Assembly (NCBI GenBank): GCA_964343355.1
Contig: CAYFJC010000028.1
Location: 1-16,490, forward strand
Reading direction: 5' to 3'
DNA from: MED-G78 sp964343355
GTDB taxonomy: Bacteria > Pseudomonadota > Gammaproteobacteria > Magnimaribacterales > D2472
Length of the DNA stretch: 16,490 nt
The notes beneath the pieces were generated by a model. That model had not been told where the DNA came from. It did not search any database and saw only the letters and a program-made list of their open reading frames with translations. The position numbers were made by a program, and so were the translations under genes. Each line of letters begins with the position of its first letter. The first letter of the stretch is position 1. Of the stretch, positions 7,624 to 15,077 are shown piece after piece.

Positions 7624-7629
7624 TAGAAT
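7624..7629 (+). promoter_or_regulatory. Possible -10 box of mgtE, leaderless spacing
   Basis: TAGAAT (5 of 6 matches to TATAAT) ends exactly six bases before the mgtE ATG, the same spacing as the mlaC promoter, so a transcript would begin at or next to the start codon. I see no convincing -35 box. There is no ribosome binding site or room for an Mg-sensing riboswitch in the 28-bp gap after rpoN. mgtE may equally be read through from the kdsD-rpoN operon. Confidence 0.25.
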
Positions 7630-7635
7630 TATTGA

Positions 7636-8976
7636 ATGGATCAGTCATTGAATAAAGATAGCTTAACAAGACTTTTAGACGAGTCTTCTAATTTATCGAT
7701 TAATCAAATAAAAAGATTGCTGGATAAAATGAATTCAGCTGAGCTTGCTCACTGTCTCGAGTCCTCTCCTCCCAAACAAAGAAAACTATTATGGTCATTA
7801 ATTGATAATGAAGATGAGGGAGACGTTTTAGCTGACTTGGGGGATGAAATTCAACAAGAGCTTTTATTAGAGATCTCAAATGAGGAACTCTCTGAGGTGG
7901 TTATTGACCTTGAGTTAGATGAAATTGTAGATATCCTGCAGCATCTGCCTAAAAATAGAATGAATATGATCTTGGGTAAAATGTCATCCAGAGATAGGCA
8001 GAGAATTGAAGAGGCTCTCATCTATCCAGAAGATTCAGCAGGGGGATTATTGAATACTGACGTTATTAGCGTGAGACCTCGGCATACTATAGAAGTTGTT
8101 ATGAATTACCTTAGAGCTCAAAAAGAACTCCCAGAAAATACAGATAAGCTTTTCGTAGTATCTTCTGATGACTTGTATGTTGGGGAATTATTAATAACAA
8201 CAATTATTACTTCTGATCCAAATCTTACAGTTAGAGAGGTTATGGATACTAATATTACCCCTATCAATGCGATCCAGGACGATAAAGAGGTTGCAACATT
8301 ATTTGAAAGAAATGATCTGATCTCTGCTGCGGTAGTTAATAAAAATAATAAACTTATAGGCAGAATAACAATTGATGATGTTGTAGATGTTATTAGAGAA
8401 GATGCTGACCAAAATTTTTTAGGTATGGCAGGAATTGCTGAAGATACTTTTCAACCCCCAGGTAGGGCAGCAAAAAGTAGAGTTTTTTGGTTAAGTATGA
8501 ATTTATTGACTGCTTTTCTTGCAGCTATGACAATTAATATTTTTCAAGATGTTATAGACCAAATAGTTTTTGTAGCAGTTTTAATGCCTATAGTTGCAAG
8601 TATGGGGGGAGTTGCAGCAACACAAACCCTAACAATTGTTTTAAGAGGTCTAACTTTAGAACAAATTAATTCTTCCAATCTCACTTGGTTATTTAAAAGA
8701 GAATTAGCAGTGGCTATATTAAATGGCTTTGTCTTGGCTATATTAATAGGACTTAGTACATTTTTTTGGTTTAACGATATAACCCTGGCACTCTTAATTG
8801 CTGCAGCTCTGATTATTAATCTTATTAGCTCTGTGGTAGCTGGTGTTTTTGTACCATTAATACTTAGAAGGTTTGAACAAGATCCAGCTATTGCTGGAAG
8901 TGTAGTTGTAACAACAGTTACGGATGTGGTTGGCTTTGTTTCATTCTTAGGATTAGCAACTATATTTCTACTCTAA
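7636..8976 (+). CDS. mgtE: MgtE-family magnesium channel/transporter
   Basis: An inner-membrane Mg2+ channel of 446 residues with the standard MgtE layout. An N-terminal helical MgtE-N domain (about 20-128) leads through YPEDSAGGLLNTDVI into two CBS domains (about 138-258). Five membrane helices follow from about 284 to the C-terminus. In the family, Mg2+ binding between the N and CBS domains closes the pore when cytoplasmic Mg2+ is high. The pore segment reads MPIVASMGGVAATQTLTIVLRG (split here at 317-328 and 329-338), where many MgtE proteins have GGNAG or GGIAG. The conserved pore aspartate is D430 in TTVTDVVGF. In several Gammaproteobacteria mgtE lies just after the rpoN-hpf-ptsN-rapZ-npr cluster, which explains its place here. 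Its 3' end overlaps convergent yhdP by 9 bp. Confidence 0.95.
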   Translation: MDQSLNKDSLTRLLDESSNLSINQIKRLLDKMNSAELAHCLESSPPKQRKLLWSLIDNEDEGDVLADLGDEIQQELLLEISNEELSEVVIDLELDEIVDILQHLPKNRMNMILGKMSSRDRQRIEEALIYPEDSAGGLLNTDVISVRPRHTIEVVMNYLRAQKELPENTDKLFVVSSDDLYVGELLITTIITSDPNLTVREVMDTNITPINAIQDDKEVATLFERNDLISAAVVNKNNKLIGRITIDDVVDVIREDADQNFLGMAGIAEDTFQPPGRAAKSRVFWLSMNLLTAFLAAMTINIFQDVIDQIVFVAVLMPIVASMGGVAATQTLTIVLRGLTLEQINSSNLTWLFKRELAVAILNGFVLAILIGLSTFFWFNDITLALLIAAALIINLISSVVAGVFVPLILRRFEQDPAIAGSVVVTTVTDVVGFVSFLGLATIFLL

Positions 8977-11900
8977 TCTTAATAATTGAGGGTTATCAAT
9001 ATTACCTGTTACTTGATAATTTATAGTTGAAATATCGTTAATTCCTTTTTCAAAAATACTACCTATTACCATTCCGCCAGCGACAGCTGGAAAGCCGCCA
9101 AGAAAAGCCCCATACCAAGGCAAGTTATCCGAGATAGTGAGCCTCATTTCAAGAAATAAATCTAAATCTGAAAGATTTTTTCTTCTATCTTTTTGGATAT
9201 CACCAATCCATTTCATCTTTGCAAAATTAGTTTCTATAAACAAAGGGTCTGAAATTCTAGCTCTATCACTCATAAATATAAAACCTCCTGCTCCTCTATT
9301 AATATTTAAATTATTTCTATTTTTATCAGATAAATCTATCTCAGAAAGAGTTGAAAAAAAGCTTTTTAAATTAAAGATGCCTAGCGCTTTAAGTAGCACT
9401 GAATTAGAAACCTCTTGCTCTAACTTAAGATCTTTTACTAAAAAAGAAAGCTTGCCTTGTAAGTTATTAAGCTGTTTTGCACTTATCCATTCAACGTTCA
9501 TATTAGATTTAAGATATTCAAAGTCGTAACCTATAAACCTGCTTATGTCTTTTGAAGGCTTATTAAGCTCAAAAATACCTTTTACCTTATACAAATCTTT
9601 TTTCTTGTTGTAACTAACATAAGCTTTTTCCTCTTGGTTTAATGGTTGTATGTTTATATTTTTGCTTCTAACTTTTATATCATTAATTGTAATGACGTCT
9701 GAATTTTCTAAAATATAAAAATCAAAAAAATTAATTTTAATCCCATTAACATCTATATCTTCACCCACAAACCTCATATTGGTAAGCTGCTCACTGTTTG
9801 CTCGATCTTGAAAAGATAAATATTTAATAGTTGAATCCTTTAGACTTACTTTTGTAAAACCATCATTTCCTATAGAAATAATTCCATTTAAATCATTGCC
9901 TTTAAGAGATAATTGAGTTGCATCACCAAGGATTTTAATTTTTCCTGTCTGTGCATTAAAGGTATTTCCAAGTAACATTAATTTATTAAAATGAAATTCG
10001 AGATGATCTATTGATAATGTATTTGAGCCGCTGTTATTAACTTGATTAAAGTTAAGATCTTCAAAATTTAACTCTGGAATATCTATATATATTTTAAATT
10101 TATTAAACTGTGTTGTTGATTTAATAGTCTTATTAAAATAATTTCCTGATTTAAAATAACCACTGAGTTGATCTTCCTTAAAAAGGATTAAAGTTTCAAA
10201 TAAGTTGTTTTGTATCAGAATATTTGGATTATCAATATTATGAATTGTAACTTGAGTATCTAGAGCAGTTCCCAGTGGTTTTTTAAAATAAGCTATTTGA
10301 GAAGATATTTTTGTGTCGATTAAGTTACTAAATATATTAATTCTCCAACTATTATCAGGGGAAAATGATAGTTTAATTTTAGATTTCTCCTTTCCAGTAA
10401 ACCAAAGAAAATCATTGCTTGGTAAAACCTTATCCATATCAATTTCCAATTGAGTAGACAAAAATAAAGATGGTTTATCATCTAAACTTGTCGCTCTGAC
10501 AATAGCATCAAAATTTTGACTAAAACCATCGCCATTAATTGAGCCATAAGCATTTTTAAAGTTACTTATAAATATTCTGCCTTCAAGGTTTTTTAAAGGG
10601 ATATCTTTAGAAACCTCTAAATCAAGATTATTGAAAGATAGTTTTGTGAAATTAACGTTATCAAAGTTTTTAATATTCACTCTGCCAACTGACTGAATTG
10701 GAAGAACAATACCATCTTCAGAAAGGTAATCTTGTATTGTGAGTCCCTTGATCTGAATATCCTCATCACCTAATTCATGTTCCGAGATGTAATTAAGAGC
10801 TTGAGATGTAGGGTCTATGTGAATTTTTGCAGTCTTAAAGGGTATGGAGTTATATTTTCCAAGATTTAAAGCAATGCTAATATTTCCATCTTTAAGACTT
10901 AAATCAAATGCATTTGATTGAATGACTTGAGTAGAATTAATCTCATAATTAAAATTATTAGAACTTATTGAACCACTCAAATAATTTATTGATTTATCTA
11001 AGAAGCCGCTTTTGTAAGAAAAAATTAAGTTATTTAAGGAATTTGATTTTAATGAGTTTGTAAGATTACTTTTAAGATCTGATAAATCCTTTGGAAGAAG
11101 TGCTATAAATAATTTAGAGCTAATATCTTCAGCTATAAGATCAATCTCATATTTACCTTCAGAGGAATTTAGTAAATGAAACTCTACTTGGGTTTTATTT
11201 TTCTCTAATAGAATTTTGGTATTTAGCTGTTTTTTATTAAAAATATAACTCGAGTCTCCACTAGCTCTCATTTCAAATAACGAACCATCAATTGTTCTTA
11301 ATAATGCCTGGCTTGGTTCTAATTTAAATTGCAATAATGTCTTATTAGCTAAAATAATTCCTGATAAATTCTCTATGGAATCTAAATATATATTGTCTAT
11401 TTTTAATGCGCTGAATGCTGAAGAAAAAAATGGGCTTTGACTATTAAAGATGTAAGTTAAATTTTTAAGAGAAATTGTACTTATATTTTTTAATGCATTG
11501 ATTTTAATTAAATCCTTACTTAAAAAAAGATCTGAAAGTCTAATAATTTCATTTGTAAAATCTACAGAAAGTAAATTACTCTCATTGAGAAAAGGTTTGT
11601 TTAGATTCTTAAATGACATTAAAGAGATATTATTCTTATATGACTGAATAAAATCTCCATTAACTTTATAGGGTTCATTTAACAGCTCATCAGAACTTAT
11701 TAAACGAAAATGTCCAATAGAATTTAATGATTCATTCTTATCATTGCCTATCATATTTATTGAAAATCTAAATTTTTTAAACTCTGCATTTATTTCAATG
11801 GGTAAAAAGGCCAACCAGTCATTTTCAGGGAGGTTTACAAGATACCTTTGGTCTCCTGATTTTGATGAAAAGAATAAAGATCCCAATACATTATTTTTTA

Positions 11901-12348
11901 TTAAGTGAATATTTCCATTAATAATATTATTATGATCAAAACTTATGTTGGAATTGATCTTCACAAATTCTGATGTATTCTTTGAAGTATCCTGATAATA
12001 AATTTTGCCATCACTGATCTTTGAATTAATAATCTCGGGTCTTAACATTACTAACGATTTAGGAATACTAATAGTTATCTTAAAAAGAGATGCATCAATA
12101 ATAGGCTGACTTTCTTGAATTATTTTAAGGTTTTTGAATTCAAAACTTGGATAAAGAAAAGTTCCATTAGAACTAACATTAGAGAATTCTATTATAAAAT
12201 CTGTAACAAACAATCTGTCAATAAAACGAATCGTATTGCTTGGATATATCGATAAAAGAGATACTAATAAAAGAAGTAATATTGATAGTAGTGAGGCACT
12301 ATTTATAATTAAAAGGGGAAGTTTTCTACTTAAAAAGAAATTTTTCAC
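8968..12348 (-). CDS. yhdP: YhdP, AsmA-like intermembrane phospholipid transport protein
   Basis: A very large envelope protein of 1126 residues (1266 in E. coli) of the AsmA/TamB/YhdP superfamily. In E. coli these proteins form periplasmic bridges that carry phospholipids to the outer membrane. One N-terminal membrane helix (about 10-35) is followed by a long beta-strand-rich periplasmic region with no catalytic motif. The family-specific C-terminus is clear: GGFIFMSDRARISDPLF, then RLTISDNLPWYGAFLGG, an AGGMVIGSIFEKGIN segment and NYQVTGNIDNPQL. The start codon is GTG, 13 bases after the mreD stop; no in-frame ATG lies nearby. It is the last gene of mreB-mreC-mreD-yhdP. The maf and rng genes that usually separate mreD from yhdP are absent. 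Its end overlaps mgtE. Confidence 0.92.
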   Translation of the reverse strand: MKNFFLSRKLPLLIINSASLLSILLLLLVSLLSIYPSNTIRFIDRLFVTDFIIEFSNVSSNGTFLYPSFEFKNLKIIQESQPIIDASLFKITISIPKSLVMLRPEIINSKISDGKIYYQDTSKNTSEFVKINSNISFDHNNIINGNIHLIKNNVLGSLFFSSKSGDQRYLVNLPENDWLAFLPIEINAEFKKFRFSINMIGNDKNESLNSIGHFRLISSDELLNEPYKVNGDFIQSYKNNISLMSFKNLNKPFLNESNLLSVDFTNEIIRLSDLFLSKDLIKINALKNISTISLKNLTYIFNSQSPFFSSAFSALKIDNIYLDSIENLSGIILANKTLLQFKLEPSQALLRTIDGSLFEMRASGDSSYIFNKKQLNTKILLEKNKTQVEFHLLNSSEGKYEIDLIAEDISSKLFIALLPKDLSDLKSNLTNSLKSNSLNNLIFSYKSGFLDKSINYLSGSISSNNFNYEINSTQVIQSNAFDLSLKDGNISIALNLGKYNSIPFKTAKIHIDPTSQALNYISEHELGDEDIQIKGLTIQDYLSEDGIVLPIQSVGRVNIKNFDNVNFTKLSFNNLDLEVSKDIPLKNLEGRIFISNFKNAYGSINGDGFSQNFDAIVRATSLDDKPSLFLSTQLEIDMDKVLPSNDFLWFTGKEKSKIKLSFSPDNSWRINIFSNLIDTKISSQIAYFKKPLGTALDTQVTIHNIDNPNILIQNNLFETLILFKEDQLSGYFKSGNYFNKTIKSTTQFNKFKIYIDIPELNFEDLNFNQVNNSGSNTLSIDHLEFHFNKLMLLGNTFNAQTGKIKILGDATQLSLKGNDLNGIISIGNDGFTKVSLKDSTIKYLSFQDRANSEQLTNMRFVGEDIDVNGIKINFFDFYILENSDVITINDIKVRSKNINIQPLNQEEKAYVSYNKKKDLYKVKGIFELNKPSKDISRFIGYDFEYLKSNMNVEWISAKQLNNLQGKLSFLVKDLKLEQEVSNSVLLKALGIFNLKSFFSTLSEIDLSDKNRNNLNINRGAGGFIFMSDRARISDPLFIETNFAKMKWIGDIQKDRRKNLSDLDLFLEMRLTISDNLPWYGAFLGGFPAVAGGMVIGSIFEKGINDISTINYQVTGNIDNPQLLRLE

Positions 12349-12361
12349 TAGCGTTGTGTCA

Positions 12362-12835
12362 TTATTTATAAAATCTTTTCTTAAATTTATTCATAAAAAT
12401 ATATATAGATATCCATGTTATTCCATTTAAGAAAAAGCTTAAAAAGATAAGTAAATATGAAAAATTTGCAGTATTCATAAATAAATTTATAAAACCTAAA
12501 TAAAACATTGAAAGAAATGCAAAAAATATAGTTATTTGAAGAAATGAAAAGATTTTAAATGAGTATCTGTATGAGTGAATAATAAAAGAAGATATTGTAA
12601 ACAATAGTGCGTTTAGGCCGAATGGACTTCCTAGAATGAGATCAATAATTAAACCGATTATAAAACTTGAAACAGCATAGATGTTATTTGGAAGACTAAA
12701 AACCCAGAAACAGAAAACCAGGAAACCTAATGAAAAACTTAAGTAGTAATCCACCATAAAAAAATTAACCTTTGAATCAAGATAATTAGCAAAAATAATA
12801 GTAGCCAATATTTTTAAAAAATTACTTAAAATCAT
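12362..12835 (-). CDS. mreD: Rod-shape-determining membrane protein MreD
   Basis: A 157-residue inner-membrane protein (162 in E. coli) made almost entirely of hydrophobic helices, about five to six. MreD belongs to the elongasome with MreC, RodA, RodZ and PBP2. The family motif GLIIDLILGSPFGLNALLF is visible at 61-79, with D65, G69, P71 and G73 as the typical conserved positions. The N-terminus overlaps the end of mreC by 14 bases in a different frame, so translation is probably coupled. The C-terminus is basic (KFKKRFYK), placing it in the cytoplasm by the positive-inside rule. Identity rests on this motif, the size and the position after mreC. Confidence 0.93.
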   Translation of the reverse strand: MILSNFLKILATIIFANYLDSKVNFFMVDYYLSFSLGFLVFCFWVFSLPNNIYAVSSFIIGLIIDLILGSPFGLNALLFTISSFIIHSYRYSFKIFSFLQITIFFAFLSMFYLGFINLFMNTANFSYLLIFLSFFLNGITWISIYIFMNKFKKRFYK

Positions 12836-13661
12836 TTGGATATATAACCATTACATGGTTTTGAGTTAGAGGATTAGCTATAGATTTAATTTCAAGAATA
12901 GTTTCATTGTCATCACCAGGCTTAATTGATGTAATAGAGCCAATCAAGAGGCCTTCTGGAAAGATACCTCCCAAACCAGATGAGTAAAAATTTTGACCGA
13001 TTTCAAATAATTCTGGCCATAAAGATGCATCATATTTACACTCTAAAATACGCGGCCTACCAGTACCATTTGCGTTACAAAAAAATTCGTTAGTTTTTAA
13101 AGGCATAGAATGTTTAATATCACTTATTAAAATAACTTCACTCACACGTTTATTTGAATCAGTGATTTGACCTAAAATACCCTCTGAATTGATGACGGTT
13201 CCACCCTCTTTAAAAGGTATTGAATTATTGAAAAGGAAAAGTCTGTGGCTATCACAGCATTTATAAAGATTGGCATCAAATGATGAAATTGAAGCTATTT
13301 CATTTAATGAGTTTATAGTTGAACTTTTAATATAGTTGATTAATTCATTATTATTTTTAAATAAATCTGCTTTATTTAAAATAAGAAAATTTTCTATTTT
13401 AGATACTTCAAGCTCATCTGCTAAAGATTGATTTAATTGTATTAATTCTTTCTTTGAAGTCGTTAAATTATATAAATTACTAATTGGTTTAAAAATTAGG
13501 TTTTTAATTATTAAATTACTTGTAAGTAAGCCTGAATTAAAGATATTTTTTGTTGCAGTGAAGGTTTTATACTGAAGGTCTAAATACAAAAATGTAGAAG
13601 CTAAAATTAGCAGAACTACATAAGCAAATTTAGGTGTATTGCCAGGCGCAATTCTCGCCAT
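12822..13661 (-). CDS. mreC: Rod-shape-determining protein MreC
   Basis: A 279-residue bitopic inner-membrane protein with one N-terminal membrane helix (about 12-28), a helical, probably coiled-coil stretch (about 68-122), and the beta-barrel MreC domain to the end. MreC links MreB filaments to PBP2/RodA during elongation. Typical segments are EGILGQITDSNKRVSEVILISD at 160-181 (split here at 160-170 and 171-181) and YSSGLGGIFPEGLLIGSI at about 226-243. The low-complexity proline-rich tail found in E. coli MreC (367 residues) is absent. Four periplasmic cysteines are present: C135-C136, C195 and C208. The ATG is five bases downstream of the mreB stop. The 3' end overlaps mreD by 14 bases. Confidence 0.94.
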   Translation of the reverse strand: MARIAPGNTPKFAYVVLLILASTFLYLDLQYKTFTATKNIFNSGLLTSNLIIKNLIFKPISNLYNLTTSKKELIQLNQSLADELEVSKIENFLILNKADLFKNNNELINYIKSSTINSLNEIASISSFDANLYKCCDSHRLFLFNNSIPFKEGGTVINSEGILGQITDSNKRVSEVILISDIKHSMPLKTNEFFCNANGTGRPRILECKYDASLWPELFEIGQNFYSSGLGGIFPEGLLIGSITSIKPGDDNETILEIKSIANPLTQNHVMVIYPNDFK

Positions 13662-13666
13662 CTAAA

Positions 13667-14716
13667 TTACTCAGTTGAAAGTAGGTCTATATCGTATTTA
13701 TCTATTATTTCTAGAGCCTGACCTCCACCTCTAGCAACACAAGTAAGAGGGTCTTCAGCAACAATTACAGGAATACCTGTAGAATTTGAAATAAGCTTAT
13801 CCAGGTCTCTCATGAGACCACCTCCTCCAGTTAAGACAATGCCTCTTTCAGCAATATCTGCAGCTAACTCGGGTGGTGCTAATTCTAATGCATTCCTTAT
13901 TGCTCTAACAATTCCAAGTAAAGGGTCTTTCATGGCATCAAAAACCTGATCACTATTTAAGGTAAATGTCTCTGGAATGCCTTCAGCTAAATTTCTACCT
14001 GTAACTTGCATTTCTAACTTATCAGATTCTTCAGTACAGCAGCCTATAGTTTGTTTAATTTTTTCCGCTGTTGACTCACCGATAACACACCCAAAATTTC
14101 TTCTTATCCATGAGGTGATAGCTTCATCCATCTTATCTCCACCAAGCTTTACAGATTCTGCATAAACAACGCCATTTAAGGATAATATAGCAATTTCAGA
14201 AGTGCCTCCCCCTATATCTACGACCATATTGCCGCTAGCCTCTTCTACAGGTAGACCTGCTCCAATTGCTGCCGCCATAGGTTCTTCTATTAATTTTACG
14301 TCTCTTGCTCCCGCTCCAAGAACAGACTCCCTGATAGCTCTTCTCTCAACCTGTGTTGATCTGCATGGAACACAAACTAGAACTCTTGGACTAGGTTTAA
14401 TAAATCTTTGCTCGTGGACCTTTGCTATAAAATGCTGAAGCATTTTTTCTGTTACCTGAAAATCAGCAATAACTCCATCTTGCAATGGACGGATTGCTTT
14501 AATATTTCCTGGAGTTCTTCCAAGCATCTTTTTTGCTTCTGTACCAACTGCAACCACTGTTTTTTGTCCTCTAGACTCTCGAATTGCAACCACAGAAGGT
14601 TCATTAAGAACTATTCCAACGTCTTTTGTGTAAATTAAGGTGTTTGCAGTCCCTAGATCAATTGAAAGATCGTTAGAGAAATAACCCCTGACTGTTTTAA
14701 ATAAATTAAAGTCCAA
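13667..14716 (-). CDS. mreB: Rod-shape-determining actin homologue MreB
   Basis: MreB is the bacterial actin that polymerises under the inner membrane and organises lateral cell-wall synthesis. The 349 residues (347 in E. coli) include an N-terminal amphipathic segment (about 3-13), phosphate loop 1 DLGTANTLIY at 20-29, phosphate loop 2 VVDIGGGTSEIA at 166-177, and the adenosine motif LTGGGGLMRDLD at 295-306. The conserved VAEDPLTCVARGGG follows at 319-332, and the end DLLSTE resembles that of pseudomonad MreB. The start codon is TTG: no in-frame ATG lies upstream, the next Met is residue 64, and a GGA (14727-14725) precedes it by eight bases. It leads mreB-mreC-mreD-yhdP and diverges from gatC. 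The segment IGCCTEESD around 225-232 has a Cys pair where relatives have residues such as SAYPGDE. Confidence 0.98.
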   Translation of the reverse strand: MDFNLFKTVRGYFSNDLSIDLGTANTLIYTKDVGIVLNEPSVVAIRESRGQKTVVAVGTEAKKMLGRTPGNIKAIRPLQDGVIADFQVTEKMLQHFIAKVHEQRFIKPSPRVLVCVPCRSTQVERRAIRESVLGAGARDVKLIEEPMAAAIGAGLPVEEASGNMVVDIGGGTSEIAILSLNGVVYAESVKLGGDKMDEAITSWIRRNFGCVIGESTAEKIKQTIGCCTEESDKLEMQVTGRNLAEGIPETFTLNSDQVFDAMKDPLLGIVRAIRNALELAPPELAADIAERGIVLTGGGGLMRDLDKLISNSTGIPVIVAEDPLTCVARGGGQALEIIDKYDIDLLSTE

Positions 14717-14727
14717 TGTAGTTTTCC

Positions 14728-14773
14728 AAAAAAAAATGTAAAAAAAAATTAGTTGAGTTAATATCTCACAACT
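14728..14773 (-). other. Hairpin and double T9 tract in the mreB leader region
   Basis: Read on the minus strand, AGTTGTGAG (14773-14765) and CTCAACT (14757-14751) can pair as a 7-bp stem with a 2-nt bulge and a 7-nt loop. Two bases later come nine T (14748-14740), then ACA, then nine more T (14736-14728), ending ten bases before the start codon. The shape resembles a weak intrinsic terminator. It could attenuate mreB transcription that begins upstream, or block leftward read-through. The duplicated A/T tract is also expected to bend DNA. If mreB transcription starts near 14769, only part of the stem would be in the RNA. Confidence 0.35.
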
Positions 14774-14783
14774 TAATTATAAT
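14753..14783 (+). promoter_or_regulatory. Promoter of gatCA
   Basis: TTGAGT (14753-14758, 4 of 6 to consensus) and a perfect TATAAT (14778-14783) are separated by 19 bp, slightly longer than the optimum of 17. The predicted start near 14790 leaves a leader of only about six bases before the gatC ATG at 14796, and no Shine-Dalgarno sequence is visible. The -10 box is part of the perfect 8-bp palindrome ATTATAAT (14776-14783), shared with the mreB promoter on the other strand. Confidence 0.45.
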
Positions 14784-14803
14784 AATATCCTATATATGGA
14801 CAA
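14776..14803 (-). promoter_or_regulatory. Promoter of mreBCD-yhdP
   Basis: On the minus strand TTGTCC (14803-14798, 4 of 6 to -35 consensus) and a perfect TATAAT (14781-14776) are separated by 16 bp. The predicted start near 14769 gives mreB a leader of about 53 nt. The -35 box overlaps the first codons of gatC, and the -10 box overlaps the plus-strand -10 box of gatC, so the two promoters cannot be bound at once. Confidence 0.4.
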
Positions 14804-15077
14804 AGAAACAGTTACAACTATATCTTACTTATCAAGGCTAGCATTTGATAAGGAAAATGAAGAAAAAATTACTAAAGATCTTGAAAATATAATCAAATTT
14901 GTAGATCAATTAGATAGTGTAGATACCTCTAATATAGAGCCTTTAACCAGCCCTCTTGAGAAAACAGCTAAAACTCGAGTTGATGAAGTTACTTCAAAAA
15001 ATAGAAAAGAAAAATTTCTTAAAAATGCTCCTAATGCAAATGAAGATTATTTCTTAGTTCCAAGAGTTGTTGAATGA
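14796..15077 (+). CDS. gatC: Asp/Glu-tRNA amidotransferase subunit C
   Basis: A 93-residue subunit of GatCAB, the cytoplasmic enzyme that converts Glu-tRNA(Gln) and Asp-tRNA(Asn) to the correctly charged tRNAs. GatC wraps around and stabilises GatA. The family pattern is clear: ISYLSRLAF near the N-terminus, an amphipathic helix (DLENIIKFVDQLDSVDT) at about 27-44, the linker NIEPLTSP, and the C-terminal APNANEDYFLVPRVVE that docks on GatA. The stop overlaps the gatA start as ATGA, so the genes are translationally coupled. It diverges from mreB, as gat genes do in several Gammaproteobacteria such as Pseudomonas. Confidence 0.95.
   Translation: MDKETVTTISYLSRLAFDKENEEKITKDLENIIKFVDQLDSVDTSNIEPLTSPLEKTAKTRVDEVTSKNRKEKFLKNAPNANEDYFLVPRVVE

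Noticed and set aside
7608..7635. Possible Mg-sensing riboswitch upstream of mgtE
   Set aside because: Only 28 bp separate rpoN and mgtE, far too short for an M-box or ykoK leader.
9137..9529. A 130-codon plus-strand open frame inside yhdP
   Set aside because: It lies wholly antisense to a clear YhdP C-terminal domain, shows no family motif, and has the composition expected of a shadow frame.
12236..12430. A 64-codon plus-strand frame across the yhdP/mreD junction
   Set aside because: It is antisense to the yhdP start and the mreD end, and its sequence is just the reverse of membrane-helix codons.
13977..14638. Three short plus-strand frames antisense to mreB
   Set aside because: They mirror highly conserved MreB codons; their length reflects constraint on MreB rather than coding on this strand.
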